Below, piece by piece: positions 11,041 through 22,041 of a stretch of 64,000 nucleotides of DNA (positions are counted from its first letter, which is position 1; the number at the start of each line of letters is the position of its first letter). The stretch lies in contig JAXBDG010000015.1 in NCBI GenBank assembly GCA_036320915.1, positions 186,001 through 250,000 on the forward strand, in the 5' to 3' direction. The position numbers and the translations under genes are program-made. The notes under the pieces were generated by a model. It did no database searches. It worked only from the letters and a program-made list of their open reading frames with translations, and was not told where the DNA came from. This stretch comes from Linnemannia elongata. Its lineage: Eukaryota > Mortierellomycota > Mortierellomycetes > Mortierellales > Mortierellaceae.

Positions 11041-13178
11041 CTAAAAAACAACGGCGCAGGGTCCCGACTCCTCCTTCTCTTTCTTATCGTTATCCTTGTC
11101 CTGATCGCGTCGACCCTCAGGTCTCCTCGTGGATGGTCTCTGAGGGATGATTACTCCTGTGCCACGAGGTGGCACCTGTGGTAAGAAATTGACTTGCGGT
11201 CTGAACGCATTATCTTTCAAGACTTGTCTGTTCTGCACCCATTTCGGCATCCAGTTGAATACCACATGCCTGATAATCCTCTCATGGATCGTCTAGTTCA
11301 TAGTGCACGACAAGAACGAGTTGTTAACAAATGGGGACTGAATGGATGCAGTTCCTGCAAGGGATGATAAAAAAAGTAGACACTTGGAGGAGCCTTACGT
11401 GACCAAATTGCAGTCGGGCGCTCATATGGGTGTTACTGTACTGCGACTTGACATTGTCAAAGCGCTCGTCGCGGTAGTCACTCAGGGCAGCCTTAATGGT
11501 TTCGAAGCTAGTGGGCTGGATGTCGTAGAGACGATTGGCGAGGATCACGGCGTCCTGCATTCCGTTGATCGCTCCTGCGCCTGTGCTTGGGAGCATCTAT
11601 GGTTCGAGGGAGAATAAAATAGAAATGAGTCTGGGATGTACTGTTGGTCCTGCAATAGAAATTTATTCGCCAAAAGAACATCAAAAAGCAAACACATGGT
11701 ACCTTGTGCGCGGCTATTTCATGGTTCGAAGAGAAAAGGTCCGAGGCGACCATCAGTCCGCTGTCTACAGAAACAATAAGCACATCCGCATGCAACAACT
11801 GAAAAGAATTACTTACCATCGCCAATGAGGACAGTGCGGCCGTGGTTCCAGGTCTCATATAACATATCCTCAAAGAAGACCCTGGAGACACCTTCATCAT
11901 TGGTAGCGTCGAAGATATCGCCCAGAGTGCCATAAATGGTCTTGAAATGGCGGAGGCTATTCAGTATCCTCTTGTTGGACTCTGGTGCCCACTCAGAATT
12001 GCGGAACTGCTCTGACGCTACGGCTGCCAATTCCAGCTGGATGATCACGTTCCAGCACAGCCTGTTCCCCGGGACCGAGTACATCACCCACTAGTTTTGT
12101 AGAGGAGAGGAAGCAAGGGTGTCAGCCTATCGGTTCCCCTATCGAACCATAAACATAGTTTCAATCAAAGGGCAATGAATGCGTTCCACGTACCGTGTAA
12201 GGAGACGACTTGTCACCAATATTCATCGCATTACACGACTCCTCCCCGTCAACATCCGGGAACTTGACGGGGTCCAGCGGATTAGTAGTACCCAGAAAAC
12301 ACATATAACCCTTATTCATCGACCGCAAATCATTGGTAGGCAACTTGTTCTGCTCTTTTAGCGTCTTGAACAGATGATGTCGGACTGCACTGTGTGCTCC
12401 ATCGGCGCCGACGAGAACATCGCCGTGGATGGTGGACCCATCCGAGAAGCGAGCCATGACACCTTGGTGGTTCTGTTGAAACGACATTAGTTTCTCGGAC
12501 AGGTGGATTTTTTTGGGTGGAATACGGCTAAGGAGGAGGTCGTAGAGTTCTGGGCGTGCGACGAGGACGCGATCGTAGCCCGTGCTTTAAAGAAAGGGCG
12601 GCGTAGAAGGAAGAAAATGAATATCAGAGAGATGGTACCATTAAACCATGAACTCAAGGATCAATAAGGGGTAATAAAAAAAGGCACATACACGCTGACT
12701 TCATCGGCGACCAGCTTGGCAATGGTGCCCATATCAGCCGTGTAGAGGTTGAAGGTCCGAGTCGGCTTTGAAAACTTCATCAGGTCATCCAAAGCACCAA
12801 TTTGCTCGATAGCCGGTAGGATCCCCGCCGACAGACACATCACAGACCCTATCCAAATATCGCCAAAAAAAAAAAAAAAAAAAAAAAAATAAAATAGGAG
12901 AGTTGTCAGCAACATAGACCTGGATGTGTAGGGTGGACAACTAGATTCAAAGAAACGTGCGCGTGTTTTGTTTTACCCATGGGTCTGCTCTTGGACGGTG
13001 CGCGCTCAAAAATTTCATAAGGGATATTTGTCTTTTCAAGTAGATTGCCGAGGAAGAGTCCAGAGAGACCAGCGCCGATGATGAGGATTTTCGGGGGATC
13101 TCTGGTTATATATGGAGGGAGGTCACTGCCTTTAAATCCTAGTGGAGGAATGTCGTTTTTGTCGCTGTTGGATGTCAT
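11041..13178 (-). CDS. FAD-dependent monooxygenase (paralogue B), seven exons
   Basis: Exons on the minus strand are 13178-12977, 12848-12692, 12584-12194, 12090-11817, 11713-11703, 11596-11399 and 11292-11041, all in phase, giving 494 aa. GAGLSG is at residues 35-40, IFERAPSKSRPMG carries the acidic ribose ligand, GADGAHSAVR is the DG motif, and the GD motif reads GDAAHKMLPSTGAGA. Alanine replaces the cysteine of paralogues A and C. The 11-nt microexon is kept, but the intron that splits GAGQ/GAVNAF in paralogue A is absent. The C-terminus is a charged tail (DQDKDNDKKEKEESGPCAVVF) missing from the others. It lies 409 bp upstream of paralogue A in the same orientation, suggesting tandem duplication. 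The first intron contains a ~27-nt T tract just before its acceptor. Class A hydroxylase role inferred; substrate unknown. Confidence 0.85.
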
Positions 13179-13291
13179 TGCGTGAAATCGTATGGAAAGT
13201 AGGTTGGAACGAGTGATGGAGGTCGTATGGTAAAAAGTATGAGTTGGAATTGAGAGGAAAGGATGTAGAGGTAGGAAAAGACAGCGGTGAG

Positions 13292-13341
<50 letters not shown>

Positions 13342-14876
13342 AAAGAATAAGACAGTGATCAAGTTGTGATTTAAAGTCGACGCGAATGTAATACGCACAA
13401 CTAACTGTTACCAGATGGTGGGAATCAAAACCCCTCTCCCATCGCAATCGCCATTTGGAACGTGCGAGAGAAGAACAGGTTCCATGAAATCGATTGTGAG
13501 TCTGCTCACATCTAATTGAAAACAGTAGAGCAGGGTTCCCCGTCAATGCACACTCTTTGATGGGAAAATGAGATGGGAGCAGGCAAGGAAACAAAATGAT
13601 AATGCATGAGAAACACAAGAAACACAAGAAATACAAACACACAAAATGCGCCAAGGCGTCGAAGTTGGAAAGTAATAAATGAAGAGTACACATTGGTTAC
13701 TGTAACATCGCCTGACCCTGATTCTTGGATGCTTAATCGAAAATACGTTTCGCAAGGGTGCGCTGTCGTTGACCAATTGGGCTTCCGATGGGAACGAAGG
13801 ACGAGGTAGAAAGAATGATGACCTGGTCCTACCCCCTCATCTCTGTTCTCTTAATTTTACGCGCTCGCGAGCCTGACGAGGATGAAGATGCAATGGTAGA
13901 AAGGGATTGGATCGTAGCGAAGGCTGGGTATCAACAACTTTTCGCGTTTTATCAATCAGACTGCGGTGATTCGTTGTCATACCAACCAATTGACTTTGAC
14001 ATGTAGGTTTGGTGGCAATAGCCATCGTATTTCATCGCATTACTTCCTCTCAAACGGCGCTGGGTGTAACATTCTCCAACCCTCGCAAGCCTCACCTAAC
14101 AGAGCATGGAGCGCACATGTAGAGTTAGGAATACGGCACATGTACGACCGCACCAGAATTCTTTCTTTTTTGTGGCGTGAAGGGAGACTAATAGGTAGCT
14201 GAAGAGCCATCCTTGGGAGGTCCAATCAACGTGCTCAAAAGAGATAAACGGTATGTGAACATGGTACCTCTGGAATTGTACTCTATTTGAAGGGACCTGG
14301 ATCCACGTCCTATCGTCTCGCTAAGCTCAGCTCACCATTGGACCTGACAAAGGGGGATAGCAATTCTTGAGTGAAACTAGCTTGTGGCGTACGGTGTGCT
14401 GTTTATCAACTACCGTTCGCCATGGCTTTGATTAATCCCTCTTCACAGATAGGACGGTTGACCGAATGGCAAACAAAAACATCTACCTCACGTCAACAAG
14501 AGTATGCTACGAAAGGTAATGGTGAGGGGACATTCAAGAAGAGAGTAAGGGCTGGCACCATATTCTCGTCTTATGTCTGGTGGTGTGTATTGTTCTTGCT
14601 AACACAAGAAGGAGAACAACAGAACTCTACCTCTATGAGCCCCATCCTGAAGTATAAAACTGAACGAATAAAAATGGTGTCTACACCCCATTTGCTCATG
14701 TCAATTCTCAGTTCTCTGGTCAATCCTCGCTGACTCAACCTTAATCCATGCTCATCATCTTCTCTTTCATATGTATACCATATCCGTCCAACTGTACCTA
14801 TGTTTCCTTCCTTTTTTTTTTCTTTTGCCTGTTGGGAACCCTACACTCCTTTTTGCCAAAAAATGCACTTTTCATT
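13179..14876. other. Intergenic, promoter side of paralogue B
   Basis: An A-tract of about 40 bp lies at 13297-13337, inside the likely 5' leader of the minus-strand gene. The remainder shows only short, unrelated open frames on both strands with no recognisable domain or splice pattern. Nothing further could be supported. Confidence 0.4.
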
Positions 14877-15242
14877 AGTAAAAGCGCATTTTTTCACTGA
14901 ATCAAAAAATGTAAAGGTGTTATTCAGTCCGTACGTGACGGCTAACTTACCTTATATCCTTGCAGAGTCTCTTACATTATTCCTCTCACTATCCAAAAAT
15001 CCAAAGGACCCCGTATCAACCCCGACACACGTCTGCGAGAGTTACCCCTTTCGGACATCACATCTACACTCAATCAACTCCAGCATGGGGCCTCAGTACG
15101 AACGGAGGAAGCGCTCGCTCTGCGGAACAACGCACGGTTGGCCGAAACTCGGAGTGAGGCAAACGAGGCTTATTAACAACAATCTGCCAGTCCGAAAGGC
15201 CATAGAGGCGAGAAAGGTCAAGGATATACCCTGAGGCAGCGG

Positions 15243-16924
15243 ATGGAGTTGGTTGAGATGTTTCGCCATTTCAGCATAAGGACTGATATCAAGGTTACAC
15301 TAAACAGCTTTGGCGACTTCATGGATATACCCATCAAAAGACAGTCGATCACACAATGGAATAAGAATTTCGACAAGATCAAGTTTGATGTGGCCCATGG
15401 AAGAGGCGATAAATGCACGTTATCCAGCAGTCCAGTCGACCTTATACGACACATCTTGGACAAAACCGTCCATGAGTGGCCACTGGAGGTTCGTATGAGC
15501 AACGGCGTTGTCAGTGGTCTTCAGCTTCAAGCCGCAGCCGAAACCGTTCTTCACTTTCTTATGGACGACATTTTCGCCTTCGATGATATCCCTTTCAATC
15601 GCACAATCTCTTTTACGGCATCATGGCGTTCAAGGATGACGCAGGAGTTCGGTGTTGCCTACTGCAGTTTCAGAGGAGAAGCGGGATCTGTCAACATGGA
15701 TGCCATCGCAGAGAGGATGAACGAAATCCGCAATATATGCTGACTTTGAGCCCGACAACATCTACAACTGCGATGAAACTGGCATGTACCTCAAGGAGCT
15801 TTCCACTCACTCGTACATTACGGAGGATCTCGTGAGCGGCGCCAAGTCAAAGCGAGGAACTGCATCTCGGGTGTCGATTCTCTTCTGTGTCAACGCCTCT
15901 GGATCTTCGTTTGTCCAAGCAAGGACGGTAGCGGCTTTAAGACCTCTTGTCATAGGTAAGGAAGCACGCAGTGTCATTTTACTATAAAAGAATGATTTTT
16001 GCGCAAAAGTAAAAACCAATTACTTCGTTTTGTTGCTTGGCATTCTAGACATGCACTTGCTCGAGGTATCCAACCATTGCCTGAGGTTCTCATTATCGCG
16101 ATGAGACATAAAGAGGATACATGACCCTGGATCCATTCAAAGCATGGCTTCATTCCCTCGATGACAACCTCAACAAGAGTAGTCTTCTGCTTATCGACTC
16201 ATGTGGAGCACACGGCAAGTCTAGCAACAAGCAGGTCCCTGGCAACAAGAATCCATTACGTGGAGCACGTGGTAAGTCTAGCAAAAAGGATCCACTTGCA
16301 GGAGAGACATGGAAACACCTTCGGATTGAGCGCCTGCCACCCAATTCAACATCTGTTATCCAACCTCTGGACGCAGGAATAATCAGCTCATTCAAACGAC
16401 ACTACCTTGAGATGCTCAGCAACAAATCAGTTACAAAGGAATATCCCACCGGGGAGAAGATTACCAACGGCGAAGCATGGTCACTTATTCCGTACGCATG
16501 TTCGCATGTCAAGGCTCTGACAGTGAGGCATTGTTTTTGCAAAGTGGGCGTTCTTTCAAAGGCGCAGGTTAACAAGCTGGAGCAGGAATCAGTGGATGTG
16601 GAAGAGCGACAACCACTCTATCCACCTGTGGCGGCCATGGATGCAAGTCAAGCCAGGCGACGTTATGTACGATTAGTTGCTTCGGTGACGGACGGGGACA
16701 AGATTCAGTTCTCCCTTGACAAGAACCAAAAGGATGAACAGGATATGGCGGAGGAGATCAGGCAGAAGGTGCGCAACAAGATCACCAAGAGGTACAGCTC
16801 GCGAGACAAGAGTTCTTTGAGGCTGATGCTGTCAAGTTGTTCAAGTCCAAGTACGAAGGAGATAGGTTGGCGATTGAGGTGGTTGAGATGCTTATTGGCG
16901 AAGATGCTAATGACAGAAAAATAG
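15243..16924 (+). pseudogene. Broken DDE_1 (pogo/Tigger/Jerky-like) transposase
   Basis: Coding remnants in shifted frames: 15243-15743 (MELVEMFRHFSIRTDIKVTL, DNA-binding region), then DNIYNCDETGMYLKEL near 15755-15800 (first catalytic Asp in CDETG), SSLLLIDSCGAHG near 16180-16215 (second Asp) and LPPNSTSVIQPLDAGIISSF near 16335-16395 (third Asp). This spacing and wording is typical of the DDE_1 superfamily (pogo, Tigger, CENP-B, Jerky). There is a frameshift near 15735, where TGA stops the first frame. An intron-like or broken segment lies at 15955-16120, with further frame loss after 16924. No intact protein can be read. Confidence 0.8.
16202..16292 (+). repeat. 60-bp in-frame tandem duplication inside the transposase relic
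   Basis: GGAGCACACGGCAAGTCTAG at 16205 is repeated 60 bp later as GGAGCACGTGGTAAGTCTAG, giving GAHGKSSNKQ then GARGKSSKKD in the protein. The insert sits immediately after the second catalytic Asp and would lengthen the loop there by 20 residues. Confidence 0.75.
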
Positions 16925-17222
16925 CACGCCTAAGGTTCGCCGTAAATCCCAGCAGAATCACTGACGGACTGAATAACACCCTTATATTTTTTGATTCGGT
17001 GAAAAAAAATGCGCTTTTCCTCTTAAAAAGTTCCAGAGAGGGATGGGTATCACAGCTTCTTTCATCTCTTCCACATCAACCTCTTCCTCACTCCCACATC
17101 TGTTTCATCACTGCATCTACATCCCACCCACTTTTCGTCACCCGCCACACTCATCGTCATCCTTTTCTTATTGCAAGTGCTATCACCCTACTATTATGAT
17201 GACGTTACAGGCGACGACAACT

Positions 17223-17418
17223 GTAACGTCTTGCCATATACGCTGGTTCTTTTCTAGCAGCCAATGCTTAGCTCGACTCCGGGGGGGAGATGGGCGGAAA
17301 GTGGAGCGTGGAAGGGTGGTAACTTGAACCGGCTTGCCCATCACTGGCGATGACCGTCCTGTTATACGGGTGTCGCAACACCGTAACGTCTTGCCATATA
17401 CGCTGGTTCTTTTCTAGC
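17223..17418. repeat. Pair of identical 36-bp direct repeats, 160 bp apart
   Basis: The segment beginning GTAACGTCTTGCCATATACG occurs at 17223-17258 and again at 17383-17418 without change. The stretch between has no open frame of note. The repeats lie between the pogo relic and the next decayed gene, and could be the trace of an excision or a local duplication. Confidence 0.8.
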
Positions 17419-17585
17419 GGCGGAATGGTGGTTGGGATGTTTATCGATATCGTTGCCTTGCGGCTCTCTTTATGTACCTACTGTATGTCCTTTGGACTGA
17501 TGCATAACATTCTTACCACCCTTTTAACGCCTTGACAACCTTAAATAGTCCCCAATTCAGCGACTGTCCGTTATCAACTGTGACA

Positions 17586-19252
17586 ATGAATAAGGAGGAT
17601 CGCCAGGGCAATATCAACAACACTACCAAGAGCAATGGCAACAGAAAAGACGCCAACATCAACTTAAACAGCACAGGTTCCGTGACGACTGAGCATACCG
17701 AATGGTCTTTAAAGAAGATCGCTGTGCGTGCAAAGATCACCATGCCAGGCTTTGCGAATGACTTCGGCTTTTATTCGGAACAGGATGCCCATTCGGCCAT
17801 CTCGAATCTTTTCTTGTCCACAAATCTACTGGAAGCGACTCGTTTACGTCTGCAGGAGAAGTATAGGGTTTGAAGGGGAACAATGGCATGGTCTTCTGGG
17901 CAAACAGGGTAGCATCTTTTCAGACCACCATCACTCTGGAGAGAACTGCCGGAGAGGTTTTCGCAGGGACTCAGCGCATCGCGACGAAGTTGATCTTGGA
18001 GGAAGCCAATAATCTCGCGCAGTCGCTCAAGGATTCCGAAGCTGACGACTCCTCGAAAACACTCGGAGCATTGCCATCTGATTCGATTCGGAGTAGATCA
18101 TCTGCACCTGATGAGCCAGAAAAGTGTTCCCCTTGGGCTACCTCTCCGTCTACCGGAATTGACATACTGGACTCAGAAGAGAATCGACCACCGGCTTCAA
18201 CTTTACCATGCAGGCGTTTACCTTCAAGACAGCGATAACACAGCAGGGGATGATAATGCCACCAACAGGATTCAAACCGACCATCAGGATGCGCATTCCG
18301 AGGATGAGGTAATTTCTGTCATCACTTTTCTAGGGTGGAGTAAGTAATTCCTTTTTACGGCATCTGTAACCATTCGTAACCAAGAGCATTTGTCATTAGC
18401 AGGCTTCGGACTTGGCACACAGCGACGATAGCCTTGATCTGGAAGAAATCGATGATCTGGTGGCATTGATCACATCTATTAAGCCTAAGGAGTGCGACAA
18501 GGTAAACTACAATTGCTAGTCCGTGTTTATCATATTGTGGTTGGTTTGTATATTGAATCTCATCATTTTCTGTTTGTTTTTTTACCACTGTCACGCCAAT
18601 TGACCAGTGAGTCCTAGATGGTCGTTGTGTATCATGCATGGTTGATGACTACAAGGAATTGGCGATCGAAGCCCTTCGGGCAAGAGAGCTAAGAAAGACA
18701 GAGCCAGCCGACATAATGTAGGGATGCTTGGTTTACTATTTTAGAACACACGATAGAGCTTATGAAGCTATATCATGGATAGTAACGCCACTGTTCCTTG
18801 CTTTTCATAGGATCCTTGCTGGCACATCCGCTCCTTGGAGCCCACCGCCAGGATGACGAAGATCTTCCCCAAGCAATGTCTTAAGAAAATACGAGGCTCT
18901 CTTACAAAGAAGGTGGATGCGATAGACATTGAAGATGCATCCATCCTTCGTTCAATTCGTGTAAGATGCACTTTGGATCATTTGTAATAATGCATGCAGT
19001 ATACGTTTATTATTTCATTACATGCTAATACTGTGTGCTCTCCTTAGCATCGAACAAACAGTGAGCTTGAGGAGGCGGTTGAGGCTCGATGGCGTGAAAA
19101 TAAAAGGCTGAGGCGACTGTTCCAGCAGATGCAAGTTAAGTACGCTTGTTTTACATTTTAGTTTTACAGCGAATGTGTAGATTGTGCTCACCAATAAGGT
19201 ATCTTTGCTTGACGTGTTAAGGGTGGAGGAGCTGCCTGATAGAGAGAAAGGA
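17586..19252 (+). pseudogene. Unrecognised multi-exon gene, apparently decayed
   Basis: A first frame starts MNKEDRQGNINNTTKSNGNR at 17586 and includes HTEWSLKKIAVRAKITMPGF. It breaks at about 17868 and resumes one frame over (KGNNGMVFWANRVASFQTTI). Further exon-like blocks with GT-AG borders are HAGVYLQDSDNTAGDD to HSEDE (ends 18308) and ASDLAHSDDSLDLEEIDDLV (18402-18500, joined in phase). MVDDYKELAIEALRARELRK lies near 18640-18700, KIFPKQCLKKIRGSLTKKVD near 18860-18960, and HRTNSELEEAVEARWRENKR near 19050-19134. The last blocks are charged and helical. I do not recognise a family. At least one frameshift and one stop in a splice-phase-correct path argue against an intact gene. Confidence 0.45.
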
Positions 19253-19340
19253 TAGTCTCGACCCAGTCCTTCAGATTGCGAGTACTGGGAAGTTCATTCC
19301 CATAGAGTATCGTCATCATAGAAGGTCTGGGTCGAGACTA
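19253..19340. repeat. Perfect 14-bp inverted repeat with ~60-nt loop
   Basis: TAGTCTCGACCCAG (19253-19266) is matched by CTGGGTCGAGACTA (19327-19340). It could form a hairpin in RNA at the 3' end of the decayed gene, or be a short transposon footprint. No open frame spans it. Confidence 0.7.
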
Positions 19341-19574
19341 GGGGATGACGAGGAGGCTGAGGCCATTAACCACTTGCCAATGCCCCTTAACACCTCGCAT
19401 GAAATGGAAAAATAAAGGACCCCATAATGACATGCCCCAGCACGCTTTGGCTAAAAGATACAGGAGATCAATACCCTATCGCAGTCGCAAATGCCGACAC
19501 AGTTGATGGTTCATTCTTAAAGTGCCCTTAAGCACACGTTAATAAGTAGAAAAAGAGAGAAACAGATGTTGTTC
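19341..19574. other. Spacer between decayed gene and 28S fragment
   Basis: No gene seen. The part next to the rRNA fragment (19545-19574) contains the mirror of the post-28S hairpin (GTTGTTCTTTCGAACAA) followed, in minus sense, by a T/C-rich run. This suggests that a little rDNA spacer came with the fragment. Confidence 0.4.
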
Positions 19575-19983
19575 TTTCGAACAAATCTATAGAACAGTGG
19601 GCTTAATATCAGCAGATCGTAGCAATAAGGCTACTCTACTGCTTACAATACCCCGTTGAATTAAGGTCGTCTGCAATGGATTTATCTCGTGCTATATTTG
19701 AAATTAACATTAGTGGGAACCTCACAAAGCCTTTCCGCTCTGCAAGGTAATCCCACGTTCGTAAGATTCAGGGCCGTGCGTCTATTCGTATTCAACTAAA
19801 AATCGGAAAAGGCGGTAATCGTCGAGTTCTAGCACGGGTTCTGACTTAGAGACGTTCAGCCATACCCCGACGGATGATAGCTTCGAGCCATTGCCTGCTC
19901 AGGCATGCCTAAATACCAATTTTCCGAATGAACGGTTCCTCTCGTACCAAAGCCAATTACTTTCGCAACAGCATTTCATCAGC

Positions 19984-20034
<51 letters not shown>

Positions 20035-20147
20035 ATTAGTGGGTGAACAATGCAACGCTTACTGAATTCTGCTTCAGTATGATAGAAAGAGCCGACATCG
20101 AGGATCAAAAAGGAACGTCGCTATGAACACTTGGCTGCCACAAGCCA
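19575..20147 (-). rRNA. 3'-terminal fragment of 28S (LSU) rRNA, pseudogene
   Basis: The plus strand is the complement of the last ~570 nt of fungal 25S/28S rRNA. Recognisable landmarks on the plus strand are ACCTGTCTCACGACGGTCTA, CCTATTAGTGGGTGAACAAT, the sarcin-ricin complement CGGTTCCTCTCGTACC, CTACTCTACTGCTTACAATA and AGCAGATCGTAGC near the 3' end. The sarcin-ricin segment has a change (GGTACGAGAGG instead of the universal AGTACGAGAGG). The 5' four-fifths of the LSU gene and all of SSU/5.8S are absent, so this is a displaced fragment and not a working gene. The mature 3' end would lie near 19580. Confidence 0.9.
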
Positions 20148-20748
20148 GGTATTATACCCTATGGTATATTTTTTCGCATCTTTTCCTCAATTTCCCCTCC
20201 AAAAAAAAAAAAAGTGAGCGTAAATTTAGAGGTGCACAACCCAACTGTGAATCGATCCGACCAGAACAAGAAGAGGAGGCAGGGGGACACCAAAACAAAC
20301 AACAGAAAGACAGATAGAAGACGCTCAGTCACCCTTCACTCTCCTTTCCCCATACGAACCCCGACAGAATGAATTATCGTTTCTGACTCTCCACTTTGCC
20401 CTCCGCCCATTACTCCACACTTTCTCGTCTTTCTTTTCTTCCTTCTCCTTTCTTGTTTGTTGCTCTCTCTTTCCCTCCTCCTGTTCTTTTTTATCTATTC
20501 CTTCTTCACCCAACTTGCATCTCATCCTTCCTTCTCATTCCTCATCACTTTCTTTTGGATTCCCTCATTCCTTCTCTTCACGACAACTTGCATTCAAACT
20601 CACCCGTTCCTCTCACTCTCGCTCTCATTCAACACTTTCGTTCTCTCTAACACACACACACCCATAACTTCTCTCTGTCCACCCTACCTCCCGTTTCACT
20701 CACTCACCCAACACCTCACCCAAAACCACACACTTCACAGACAACAAG
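20148..20748 (+). promoter_or_regulatory. Upstream region and C/T-rich leader of monooxygenase C
   Basis: From about 20330 to the start codon the plus strand is strongly pyrimidine-rich (long CTTTCTTTTC-type runs, then ACACACAC). This resembles the leaders of the other genes in the window. No TATA box is convincing. The exact transcription start cannot be placed. Confidence 0.4.
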
Positions 20749-22000
20749 ATGTCATTGGAGTACAATTTCGATGAAGAGGAGCCTGTGCGGTCATACCAGG
20801 CTGAGTTGGACTCGCCCTACTTTACAACGAATACTAAATTACACGTACTCATCTCGGGAGCAGGAATAGCAGGTCTGATGCTTGCTATCCTACTTGAGCA
20901 CCTCGACATCTCGTATGAGATTGTGGAGCGGTGTCGAGAAATGAAACCATTAGGCAAGTCGTTGTATTGCTATTGTTTCTCGCTCTCTCTCTCTCTCTCT
21001 CTCTCTCATCACTGATGATTGATGGGAGAGTGCGTGTTCCTGAACCTGATGACCTTCTTTGTGTCAGATTCATTTATTTTTGATCCATCAGTCGGCGGAC
21101 ATGATAGGCATGCAATACACTAACCAACAAAATTCCTCTCGCTTGCGCCCATCCAATCTCTCTTTTTCTCATAGGATCGGTGATGTGCCTGAATGCGAAC
21201 GTGCTGCCAGTGTTTGACCAGCTGGGATTGACAAAGGAGATATTAGCTGCGTCCAAGCCTATCCGAGAATTCCACTTTTTCCGAGGATCCATGAAGAAAC
21301 TGGGCCATTATTCTGACCATACCGCCATCGAACGGTACGTGCTCTTATAACTTTACGCTTTCTTTCTTCACGTTCTCACTTGACCTCGGGACCAACTCCT
21401 AATAGCGATGTCACCTTGTGTCCTTATTATTCCTTAACTAGTGACGGGTATGAACGCCTGGTGTTATCTCGTCCGAGACTGCACGAGATTCTTATGAGCA
21501 AGGTGCCCCCAGAAAAGATCCACATGGGGAGAAAGGTCAAGGCGCTAAATCAAAGTGAAGATGGGGTGGGACTCCGGTGCACAGACAAGACAGAGTTCTA
21601 TGGCGATATCCTTGTCGGAGCAGACGGAGCCTACAGTGCCATTCGGCAGAACCTGTACTTTCAGCTGAAGCAGAAGGGACTATTGCCCGAGTGCGATACT
21701 CGGGCCATGAGCAAGGGGTTCGTATGTCTGGTCGGTGTCACGTCAGAGCTGGACCCTTCCTTCTTCCAGGGTATTGAAGGACAATACTCCAGTGGGTCCG
21801 TCATGATCTCGGACAACTCACCATACACTGTAAGCTCCGGGACACAAACAATGGAGTAGACGGGTTGCTGTTCGTTCGTTCATGCATGAAATCGCAAATT
21901 GCTCAAAAAGTGGAGATGATGCACATACAAGCGCACATACTAAATCCCGTTTTTCCTTGTTTGTTTGTTTTTTGTTTTTTTTTCTTTGCTTTCATTTCCA

Positions 22001-22041
<41 letters not shown>

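Larger units (their letters stand above)
14877..17020 (+). mobile_element. Decayed pogo/Tigger-type DNA transposon with inverted ends
   Basis: The left end (14877-14937) and right end (16957-17018) are imperfect inverted copies. Both contain AAAGCGCATTTTTT, then GAATCAAAAAAT and GTGTTATTCAGTCCGT. Between them lies a broken DDE transposase. Outer limits are accurate to roughly 10 bp; a clear target-site duplication was not resolved. The element is about 2.1 kb and inactive as it stands. Confidence 0.75.

Noticed and set aside
13405..13445. Possible tRNA T-arm (GGTTTTGATTCCC on the minus strand)
   Set aside because: No matching acceptor stem, D-arm or anticodon arm at the right distance.
17043..17327. 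Ser/Thr/His-rich frame after the pogo right end
   Set aside because: Composition follows local C/T-rich sequence; no domain and no splice partner.
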